Assembly: GCA_046714215.1 (NCBI GenBank) | Contig: JBKKBM010000118.1 | Coordinates: forward strand, 1 to 12,673 | Direction of reading: 5' to 3' | DNA length: 12,673 nucleotides | Source of the DNA: DATLCI01 sp046714215 | GTDB lineage: Bacteria; Acidobacteriota; Terriglobia; Terriglobales; Acidobacteriaceae | Shown: positions 1 to 6,467 of the stretch, one piece after another | How the letters are laid out: each line of letters begins with the position of its first letter | Position numbering within the stretch: the stretch's first letter is position 1 | Made by a program: the position numbers and the translations under genes | The notes under the pieces: generated by a model | Told to the model about the DNA's origin: nothing | The model's input: the letters and a program-made list of their open reading frames with translations, nothing else | The model's database searches: none

Positions 1-1
1 C

Positions 2-481
2 GGCATCGCTGAGGCCAACGCCAAAGCCGAGCGTTATCGCTTCCTCAATCAGCCGCAAGAAGCCGAATCCATCTGCCTGGATATTCTCGCCATCGAGCCC
101 GAAGACCAGATGGCGCTGCGCAATCTCGGTCTCGCCATCACGGACCAGTTCGTGGGCAAGCCCAGCGACCGCTACGCTGACGCGGAGGCCGCTTTCGGCA
201 AACTCAAGAATCCCTACGAGAAGCTCTATTACACCGGCATCATGCTGGAGCGCCAGGCCAAGTGCCAATTGCGCACCGGGCAACTACCGCACACGCTGTT
301 GGTGATATTTGAAGATGCCATGCGGGCCTTTGAACAGGCCGCCGCGCAACGTCCTCCGGCTAACGACGATGCCATCCTTCACTGGAATAGCTGCGCGCGG
401 GTGCTGCAAAGCCGAGGCGATTGGCGCCGCGAACATCAGGACCTCGAAGGGATCGACGCCGGCGACAGCACGCCAATGTAG
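2..481 (+). CDS. TPR-type repeat protein, C-terminal part (5' end outside window)
   Basis: The frame is open from base 2 to a TAG at 479-481, giving about 159 visible residues, so the gene starts left of the window. The first Met codon at 110 is internal: the preceding residues continue the same helical pattern (AEANAKAERYRFLNQPQEAE, then DILAIEPEDQMALRNLGLA). That pattern, with alternating small and aromatic residues and an acidic-Pro turn between helices, is typical of tetratricopeptide repeats. Roughly two to three helix pairs follow, including an AFEQAAAQRP segment near the end. TPR proteins usually act as protein-binding scaffolds; no catalytic motif is visible and no specific function can be assigned. 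It is the only plus-strand gene and converges on the holin-like gene with four bases between the stop codons. No terminator hairpin lies between them, so the two transcripts probably overlap at their 3' ends. Confidence 0.75.
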   Translation, partial: GIAEANAKAERYRFLNQPQEAESICLDILAIEPEDQMALRNLGLAITDQFVGKPSDRYADAEAAFGKLKNPYEKLYYTGIMLERQAKCQLRTGQLPHTLLVIFEDAMRAFEQAAAQRPPANDDAILHWNSCARVLQSRGDWRREHQDLEGIDAGDSTPM

Positions 482-485
482 CTCA

Positions 486-833
486 CTATTCTTTGTCGTC
501 CTTCAGTAGCGCGCGGATGAGCATGTTCAATAAGCTGAGTACCAGCGCGCCCCAGAAGGCAGGCCAGAATCCGACCACCCGGAATCCCGGCAACAGCGCC
601 GCGGCCAATAGCAGCATGAGCGCATTGATCACCAGCAGGAAGATCCCGAACGTGATGATGGTGAAGGGAAAGGTCACGATCTTGATCAGCCAGCCCAGCG
701 TCCCATTGATGAAGCCGATGACCACCGACGCGATCAGCGCAACGATCAGTCCGTCTACGAAGAAGCCGGGGACCAGGTGCGCCACCCCCAGCAATGCGAT
801 CGCGCTCAACAGCCAATGCAATAGCAGTCTCAT
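486..833 (-). CDS. Small four-helix membrane protein, phage holin family 4_2 / YvlD-like
   Basis: This is a 115-residue, strongly hydrophobic protein with four predicted membrane helices at about residues 3-22, 27-45, 56-80 and 87-108, and a charged tail ending KDDKE. The pattern GFINGTLGWLIK followed by FPFTIITFGIFLLVINALML matches the Phage_holin_4_2 (YvlD-like) family, whose members are about 110-125 residues, so it appears full length. The family is named for similarity to holins, but most members are chromosomal genes with no lysis partner and unknown membrane function; no endolysin is visible here. The ATG at 831-833 has a good ribosome site, GGGAGG on the minus strand (841-846), seven bases upstream. 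A terminator at 874-900 separates it from the receptor gene, so it needs its own promoter or read-through. A second minus-strand frame at 436-816 is a shadow and lacks this family pattern. Confidence 0.85.
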   Translation of the reverse strand: MRLLLHWLLSAIALLGVAHLVPGFFVDGLIVALIASVVIGFINGTLGWLIKIVTFPFTIITFGIFLLVINALMLLLAAALLPGFRVVGFWPAFWGALVLSLLNMLIRALLKDDKE

Positions 834-873
834 GGCTTCGCCTCCCTGCCTATCATACGGGCTGCGGACGGGG

Positions 874-900
874 AAAAAACAGCCCCTCCACAGAGGGGCT
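874..900 (-). terminator. Rho-independent terminator of the TonB-dependent receptor gene
   Basis: The arms AGCCCCTC (881-888) and GAGGGGCT (893-900) form a perfect 8-bp stem with a 4-base loop. Read on the minus strand it is followed, after one G, by six T (879-874). It lies about 38 bases past the receptor stop codon at 939-941 and before the holin-like gene. Orientation is set by the T tract, since the plus strand has no T tract after the stem. Confidence 0.9.
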
Positions 901-938
901 GATACTTGAAGACGGGCTGGATATTCGCGATTCTTAGC

Positions 939-3900
939 CTAAAAGCTGAAGCGCACGGCGAACTGCAATTGCCGGGGTTCGTGAGCAGACTTCACTTGGC
1001 CGAAGTCCGGGTTGCGGGTGATGCCATTCTGGCTGACCGCGCTGATCGGATTGTAATAATTAGCGCGGTTGAAGATGTTGAAGGCCTCCGTGCGGAAGGT
1101 CAGTTCCCGGCCTTCGCCGAAGACCTTGAACGATTTCTGTATGGCCATATCGAGACTTGCATACATCGGACCGGTGAAAGCATTCCGGCCCGAAGATCCG
1201 ATGCAGGGGAATCCGACCGTGCCTTCATACAGATTGGCGCCTTGGGCGTAGAAGCACGGTTGGTTCACAGGTAAGAGGGCCGGCAGCGAGATCGTTCCCG
1301 CGATGTACTGGTTCGGATCTCCCGTCAGGGTAACGCCGCTCACATTGGCGCGCTGCGTCAACTCACCGAAGATGGGCCCCGAATAGATAGAGAAGGGTTG
1401 ACCGCTCTGCACCGCCAGGATGCCTGCCAATACCCACCCGCCCATCCACTTGTTGTCCTTAGCCAGCGGGATGTCGTAGTTGAAGTCCGCCACCACCCGA
1501 TGGGTGCTGTTGAAGTCAGAAGGACCCCGGTCATCGTCTAGAAAATTAGTGGAATCCTGGGGCAGGCTGTAACGGCTGATGTAGATGTTGCCCGCACCGG
1601 TCGTGGTCACGCTGCTTTCGGTGAAGGTATCGCCGGTGGAGATGGAGATACCGCGCAGATCGATCAAAGCCGCCTGCTTGCCGAGGACCGTTCCGCCCTT
1701 GCCCAAGCCGAAGCCGAACGGATTACCCAATCCGTAGAACTGCAAGCCGAAGGCCTGCGTGAAGAGTGGCGTGGGCACCAGGGGCAAGGAAATGCTGGGT
1801 GCGTTGTCCAGGGCCTTCGACCAGGTATAGGTCGCATTCAGGCGCAGCCCGTGGAATTGCGCGATGCGGGTACGGGCCATGAGCGAGTGGTAGCTGGATT
1901 CCGCTATGTTCGCCATGGTGAAGATCGGGAAGTAGCTAAAGTTGTCGCAAGTGGGCTGCGTAGCTCCGGGGATCCCGCCCACCGGCAATTTAGACACGTT
2001 GCAGAACCATTCGTTGTTGTAGCCGCGGTTGTTGATGACCGGCAGGCGCCGTGAGGCGCTGCCCACATACCCGACCTCGGCCACGATGTTGGGTGTGACC
2101 TGCTGTTGCAGAGTCACGTTGTTCTGCCGGGTGTAGGGCGTGCTACTGCTGCGATAGTCGCGCGCGTACAGGCCGAACGGGCTGGAGGCCGATTGGAAAA
2201 TGGGCTGCAGGTTCGCCGGGTTCACGCTGGCGTTGCCCAGGCCGCACTGCTGGCAACTCATCGCTGATCCCGTCGGCACGAAGCTGGTCACAAAGTTCTG
2301 GCCATAGATGTACCGCGGGTTGGAGGAATTCAACGTCGTTGGCCGGCTGAAGAGCATTTGCGAGGTGTAATTGATCGGGAGCTGGTCGTAGAAGATGCCT
2401 ACGCCGCCGCGGAGTACGGTCTTGCCGTCACCCCGCACATCCCACGCCACACCGAAGCGACCGCCGAAGTCGCTCATGTCCGGTTTCACGATGGCCCCAT
2501 TCGAACTCGTCCGGCAGGTCCATCCCACCACCTGTCCCGTGCTCTTGTCGCGGATCACGGAGTCGTTGATGGGATTGGTGCCACACTGATATCCGAACGG
2601 ATCGAACACCTTCGACCCACCCTGCTGCACCAGACCATTGGCCACCGGGTCGTAGTTCCAGATCTGGTTGTTGTCTTCAGCGGGCACGCCGAAATATTCG
2701 TAGCGCACGCCCATGTTGACGGTGAGGCCGGGGCGCGGACGCCAGGAATCCTGAATGTAGCCTGAGTAGTTCTGCGAGTTGAACAGCCCCGCGAACGAAG
2801 GCTGCTGGTTCAGCGAGTAATCGAAGGACGGGGCGCGGAACGCCTGGTTACAAGTCACGCCGGCCACGAGCGCGGAGTTGCAGGTCTCACTGTCACTGGT
2901 GAACTCGCCGATGTTCCCGGAAACGATCAAGCCCCGGCTGAAGCCGCCATTGTCGAGACGGTTCTGCAGGTAGCGGAAATCAGAGCCGAATTTGAAGGCG
3001 TGTTTGCCCCGCGACCAGGTGAGGTTGTCCGCCACCTGCCAGTTCGTGTCCCGGCGGAAGCCCGGCGCGTTCAAGGGCGCGCCCAGGCGCGCAAACGGGA
3101 AGAATCCATCCAAGCTGGGTTGCATCGTGACGGAAGCCGTCGTCGCCCAGAATGCGTCATACCATCCGCCGAAGGCGCCGGCTACGCCCGGACGCGCACC
3201 GCTGGATTGGGTATCCAGCCCGCTCAGCGAGATGGTCGGCAGCTGTTTACCGGCCAGTCCCAGCGTGGTCGCGTCGAAGCCGGAGTCTTGCGCCCGCTCC
3301 CCCACCCGGAACTGCGTGACCGTGGCGCGCACTTCGTTGATCATCTTGGGTGAGAACGAGTGGGAATAAGTGAACGTGGCGTTCTGGTTCTGCGCGTTGC
3401 GGAACGCGCCGTTACCCGCATAGGCGGAAGTTCCCGGCAAAGTGGCGTCGTGCAGTTGCCGCAAAAGTTGACCCGCGTAACGCAGGTTGAAGCTGTTGCG
3501 GTCAGAGAGGGCGTAGTCCATGCGCAGCAGGGCGTTGTGCACATTGGTGTAGTTTTCCGCTTCGCCGCGGAAGAACTCCAGCACTCCCGGCACCGCCACC
3601 ACGTTGCTGGTGGGATAGAGCGCCAGGATCTTTTGCGCGAAAATGTAATTCGGGTTCGCCGCATTCTGCGCCGCCGTCCCCAGCGCTCCCGCCTTTACCG
3701 TCTTATCAAAAGCGGTAGGTACGCGCTCGAAGACCAGGTTCGGGTTCTCGATCATGGTCGCTTCGTAGCTGCCGAAGGCGAAGAGTTTGTCTTTGATCAG
3801 GGCCCCGCCCACATTGGCGCCGAACTGTTTGGAGAAGAATGGCTGCTTCTTTACGTTATTCGTCGCCAGGATGGTGTTGGGGTTGAAGACGTCATTGCGC

Positions 3901-4964
3901 CCCGCACCTGAAGCCACGCAGGTGTTGGGCGCGCCCGCAAATGTGGCCGCGATGGAGTTCGTGCAATACCCCGCCTGTCTGGCCGTGCTTACGTATTGAT
4001 TGTAAGAGTTCACGAAGGCTGAGCTCGCGCCGAAGACCGGCACCGCCCGCGCCGCCGTAGGCGACCCCGCATAGGCGGCCGCGCGATCGAATCCGCTGCC
4101 GTTGTAGAGCGAGAGTGGGCTATCAGAATTGAAGCGGTCATTCGCGAAGTACCCGAACAGGGCGCCATGCATCTGGTTGGTGCCGCGCCGCGTCACGACG
4201 CTGACCACGCCGCCCGAGGCACGTCCATATTCGGCGTTCGCCGTCGAAGAGGTCACGCGGAATTCCTGAATCGCGTCGTTCACCTGAAAGGGGATGGCCT
4301 GGTTCGAGCTGGAGGCCACGTTGTCCGCACCATCCAGCAGGAAGTTGTTCGAAGCTGCCCGTTGGCCGGAGATGCTGAAGCTGGCCCCCGTCAGCGCCGA
4401 TCCCGCTTCTACATCGTGGGTGTTGGCGGTCAAGAGTCCCAATACGAGGAAGTTTCGGTTATAAAGAGGCAAAGACCGCAACTGGTCGCCGGTGATGACC
4501 GCGCCGATGCTGGTCTGGGTCGTCTCATTGCGTACCGTGGGCGCGGGGCCGGATATCACTGGAGCGGCGACCGGAGTGGGCGCCGTGGTTCCCGGCTCGC
4601 CGGTCCCTTCTTTCGGTGTGACTACCGCTGGGGTCTCGCGCAACGGCGGCAGGATGGAGCGCTCGTCGCCGACGTTCACGGAGATATTCGGACGCGTGTC
4701 CAGGTTGGCGCCGTCCTTGCTGGCGGTGATGATGTAACCTTCCGCCGGAGGGACCTCGGGAATGCTGTAGGAGCCATCCGCGCCGGTCGTGGCGATGCGG
4801 GTAAAGCCGGTGCTCTTGTTCTCCAGCAGCACCGTAATGCCAGGCGCCGGTGCACCCGTCCCGTCATAAACGGTCCCCAGGACCACTGCGTTCTGCGCAT
4901 GCAAAGCCGGGGCAATCCCCACCACCAAAATCGCCATTAACAGCAGCCGAAGATTCCTACTCAT
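939..4964 (-). CDS. Oar-like TonB-dependent outer-membrane receptor with N-terminal carboxypeptidase-regulatory domain
   Basis: With the ATG at 4962-4964 the protein has 1341 residues. Residues 1-23 are a signal peptide (MSRNLRLLLMAILVVG, cleavage after ALHA). Residues about 27-105 are a CarboxypepD_reg-like beta-sandwich (VVLGTVYDGTGAPAPGITV, then TTGADGSYSIPEVPP). A Pro/Thr-rich linker follows at about 112-151. The plug-like region lies at about 152-265, with ISGQRAASNNFLLDGADN and AEYGRASGGVVSVVTRRGTN. The remaining ~1070 residues are the predicted barrel, ending AVRFSF with the terminal Phe typical of outer-membrane barrels. This architecture matches the large Oar-like receptors that are numerous in Acidobacteriota. 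Some relatives import glycans or other large ligands, but the substrate cannot be told here. No SusD, ExbB/D or TonB gene is adjacent and no clear TonB box was seen. It appears monocistronic: a strong terminator follows and a weak one precedes it. Confidence 0.93.
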   Translation of the reverse strand: MSRNLRLLLMAILVVGIAPALHAQNAVVLGTVYDGTGAPAPGITVLLENKSTGFTRIATTGADGSYSIPEVPPAEGYIITASKDGANLDTRPNISVNVGDERSILPPLRETPAVVTPKEGTGEPGTTAPTPVAAPVISGPAPTVRNETTQTSIGAVITGDQLRSLPLYNRNFLVLGLLTANTHDVEAGSALTGASFSISGQRAASNNFLLDGADNVASSSNQAIPFQVNDAIQEFRVTSSTANAEYGRASGGVVSVVTRRGTNQMHGALFGYFANDRFNSDSPLSLYNGSGFDRAAAYAGSPTAARAVPVFGASSAFVNSYNQYVSTARQAGYCTNSIAATFAGAPNTCVASGAGRNDVFNPNTILATNNVKKQPFFSKQFGANVGGALIKDKLFAFGSYEATMIENPNLVFERVPTAFDKTVKAGALGTAAQNAANPNYIFAQKILALYPTSNVVAVPGVLEFFRGEAENYTNVHNALLRMDYALSDRNSFNLRYAGQLLRQLHDATLPGTSAYAGNGAFRNAQNQNATFTYSHSFSPKMINEVRATVTQFRVGERAQDSGFDATTLGLAGKQLPTISLSGLDTQSSGARPGVAGAFGGWYDAFWATTASVTMQPSLDGFFPFARLGAPLNAPGFRRDTNWQVADNLTWSRGKHAFKFGSDFRYLQNRLDNGGFSRGLIVSGNIGEFTSDSETCNSALVAGVTCNQAFRAPSFDYSLNQQPSFAGLFNSQNYSGYIQDSWRPRPGLTVNMGVRYEYFGVPAEDNNQIWNYDPVANGLVQQGGSKVFDPFGYQCGTNPINDSVIRDKSTGQVVGWTCRTSSNGAIVKPDMSDFGGRFGVAWDVRGDGKTVLRGGVGIFYDQLPINYTSQMLFSRPTTLNSSNPRYIYGQNFVTSFVPTGSAMSCQQCGLGNASVNPANLQPIFQSASSPFGLYARDYRSSSTPYTRQNNVTLQQQVTPNIVAEVGYVGSASRRLPVINNRGYNNEWFCNVSKLPVGGIPGATQPTCDNFSYFPIFTMANIAESSYHSLMARTRIAQFHGLRLNATYTWSKALDNAPSISLPLVPTPLFTQAFGLQFYGLGNPFGFGLGKGGTVLGKQAALIDLRGISISTGDTFTESSVTTTGAGNIYISRYSLPQDSTNFLDDDRGPSDFNSTHRVVADFNYDIPLAKDNKWMGGWVLAGILAVQSGQPFSIYSGPIFGELTQRANVSGVTLTGDPNQYIAGTISLPALLPVNQPCFYAQGANLYEGTVGFPCIGSSGRNAFTGPMYASLDMAIQKSFKVFGEGRELTFRTEAFNIFNRANYYNPISAVSQNGITRNPDFGQVKSAHEPRQLQFAVRFSF

Positions 4965-4971
4965 CGCCGTT

Positions 4972-4976
4972 CTCCT
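4972..4976 (-). promoter_or_regulatory. Ribosome-binding site that fixes the receptor start
   Basis: The minus strand reads AGGAG, seven bases and then the ATG at 4964-4962. The next Met codon upstream in frame, at 5057, has no purine-rich site before it and would put 31 polar residues in front of a normal signal peptide. The inner ATG is therefore preferred. Confidence 0.85.
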
Positions 4977-5053
4977 GAACGAAACCTGGAACTCTGGAAC
5001 CATTGCCTCCGGCACAGGACACAACTCCACCCCAGCCGTAGACGGACGCAATT

Positions 5054-5110
5054 TCATACTCTATTTTTAGGGGAAAACTAATATCATTTTCCGGTGCAAG
5101 TAGCTAGCAA
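5054..5110 (-). promoter_or_regulatory. AT-rich leader, possible promoter of the receptor gene
   Basis: The stretch is markedly A/T-rich compared with its surroundings, as expected for a promoter. A weak sigma-70-like pair can be drawn on the minus strand: TTGCTA (5110-5105), a 16-base spacer and AATGAT (5088-5083). Each box matches only four of six consensus bases. The -35 candidate lies at the T tract of the upstream gene's terminator. If real, the untranslated leader is about 110 bases. Acidobacterial promoters are poorly defined, so this is only a candidate. Confidence 0.25.
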
Positions 5111-5133
5111 AAAAGGCGGTTAAAGTTGCCTTT
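5109..5133 (-). terminator. Probable weak Rho-independent terminator after the exported TPR gene
   Basis: On the minus strand AAAGGC (5133-5128), a 10-base loop and GCCTTT (5117-5112) form a 6-bp stem that runs into six T (5114-5109). It lies about 48 bases beyond the stop codon at 5181-5183. The stem has only three G-C pairs and the loop is long, so termination may be partial. Confidence 0.45.
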
Positions 5134-5180
5134 GTGGGTGCCCCGCCAGTGCTCAGCCCGGCCAGTCGGCCGTCATGGCC

Positions 5181-6467
5181 TTAGGACGGCGGCTTTGCCT
5201 TGGCCGCTTCTTCCTGATAAAGCTTCAATACCTTGGGGGATACCAGCTTCTCTGGCACCACAAAGCCCGAGACCGCGCTGGCTTCCGCAAAACGGCCTTT
5301 CGCATTGTTTAACAGCCCGTTATCCACGCCCCCACCCAGGTAATACCGGGTCGCCAGGATCACGCCCAGGTAGAACTTGCACATGCCTTCTTTTTTGCCC
5401 ACCTGCTGCACGCAATAGTACTTGAGCTGGTCCTCTGAATCGCTCAGGTTGCCCCGGTAGTACTTGAGGATGGCTGAGGCAAGAATGGGTTCAGCTTCGC
5501 CCACGCTTCCGCCTTTGGCGACCTCCTCTTTCGGCAGGGCGTCCAGCCCTTCGCGCGCCTGCACGTTTTTGAAGTCCTGAGCGATCACATCATTAAAGAA
5601 ACGACGCGCCTTCTTAAAGTCGCCCTTCGCCGCTGCCTTGCGGCCCTCCGCCAGGTACTGTCCCACGTCGATCTTCGGGATCTCCCGCACGATGGGCTTG
5701 GGCGGCGCCGCCGCCGGCGCGGGCGCCGAACCCGCCACTTCCAGCGCGGACACCCGGGTCACAGCGCCCAACGGGTCGCCCGGCCCATCCGGCTTGATGC
5801 GGGCCGCATCGGTGTAGGAAGCCTTGGCCGCCCCAAAGTTCTTGGCCGCCTCGTAGCCTCGCCCTTCGCTCATCTTCGCGTTGTAGTTGTTGATCCGGTT
5901 CAGATAGTTCTGCGCTTCGCCCTGATAGCGTCCGGAGACACCGTCCAACTGGTTCTTGGCGCCGGTAAAATCTCCCCGATTGAACGCGTCCACGCCGGCA
6001 TCCAGCCGCGTCTTGGCACTGGAATCCGCCGCCGCGTTCTGCGAAGTCTGCGCATCCGCCGCCTTCTTCTTGTCGATCATGTCCAGCACGATCTGCAGTT
6101 GCTTCTGGGCGTCGGCTACCCTCTCACCCGCCTTCACATTGCGGAACTTCATGGCCGCCTGCTCCAGCTTTCCTTCGTCTTTCAACTGGACGCCTTCCAG
6201 GAAGTTCTGATTGAAGCGGTTCATTGCCCGGGTCGCTTCCCCGGTGTACAGGGTGCATTGCGCTTTCGCATCTTTAAAGCCAGCGTCTTTGATGGCGCAG
6301 AAGGCGTCGCGCGCGGCGATGGCGTCGCCCTTACTCACTGCAGCCTGGCCGCGACTGTATAGATCGTCGCTCGATTGCGCCAAGCCCGGGACCGCGCTCA
6401 GGAAGAAAAAACATCCCAGCAGAAACAGGCGACTAATTGGAACTGCTGACGATCTTTTCAATGTCAT
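5181..6467 (-). CDS. Exported TPR-like repeat protein, partner of the upstream kinase
   Basis: This is a 428-residue protein with an N-terminal signal peptide: positive n-region (MTLKRSSAVPISR), hydrophobic core, predicted cleavage after PGLA at residue 30. The mature part is mostly helical with TPR-like units: about 33-60 (LYSRGQAAVSKGDAIAARDA), 87-110 (FLEGVQLKDEGKLEQAAMKF), 155-175 (AGVDAFNRGDFTGAKNQL), 206-226 and 272-310 (YLAEGRKAAAKGDFKKARRF). An Ala/Pro-rich linker at about 246-262 divides it into two helical halves. Cys57/Cys71 and Cys352/Cys363 could form disulfides outside the cytoplasm. No enzyme motif is visible; a scaffold or binding role is inferred. The start codon lies inside the kinase gene (35-bp overlap, different frame) behind a strong AAGGAG site, so it is co-transcribed and probably translationally coupled. 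It does not match any named protein I know. Confidence 0.85.
   Translation of the reverse strand: MTLKRSSAVPISRLFLLGCFFFLSAVPGLAQSSDDLYSRGQAAVSKGDAIAARDAFCAIKDAGFKDAKAQCTLYTGEATRAMNRFNQNFLEGVQLKDEGKLEQAAMKFRNVKAGERVADAQKQLQIVLDMIDKKKAADAQTSQNAAADSSAKTRLDAGVDAFNRGDFTGAKNQLDGVSGRYQGEAQNYLNRINNYNAKMSEGRGYEAAKNFGAAKASYTDAARIKPDGPGDPLGAVTRVSALEVAGSAPAPAAAPPKPIVREIPKIDVGQYLAEGRKAAAKGDFKKARRFFNDVIAQDFKNVQAREGLDALPKEEVAKGGSVGEAEPILASAILKYYRGNLSDSEDQLKYYCVQQVGKKEGMCKFYLGVILATRYYLGGGVDNGLLNNAKGRFAEASAVSGFVVPEKLVSPKVLKLYQEEAAKAKPPS

Noticed and set aside
436..816. 126-residue minus-strand frame overlapping the holin-like gene
   Set aside because: Arg-rich alternative frame of the holin-like gene; the 486-833 frame has four membrane helices, a family pattern and a good ribosome site.
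486..833. Prophage or lysis cassette suggested by the holin family name
   Set aside because: No endolysin, integrase, structural phage gene or attachment repeat is present; this family is widespread as single chromosomal genes.
4167..4940. 257-residue plus-strand frame
   Set aside because: Shadow of the receptor plug and regulatory-domain region; composition is Arg/Gly/His-rich and no ribosome site or family pattern supports it.
6408..6423. Lipobox-like LLGC at residues 16-19 of the exported TPR protein
   Set aside because: The cysteine sits in the middle of the hydrophobic core and is followed by FFFLSAV and a good signal peptidase I site (PGLA), so ordinary cleavage is more likely than lipidation.
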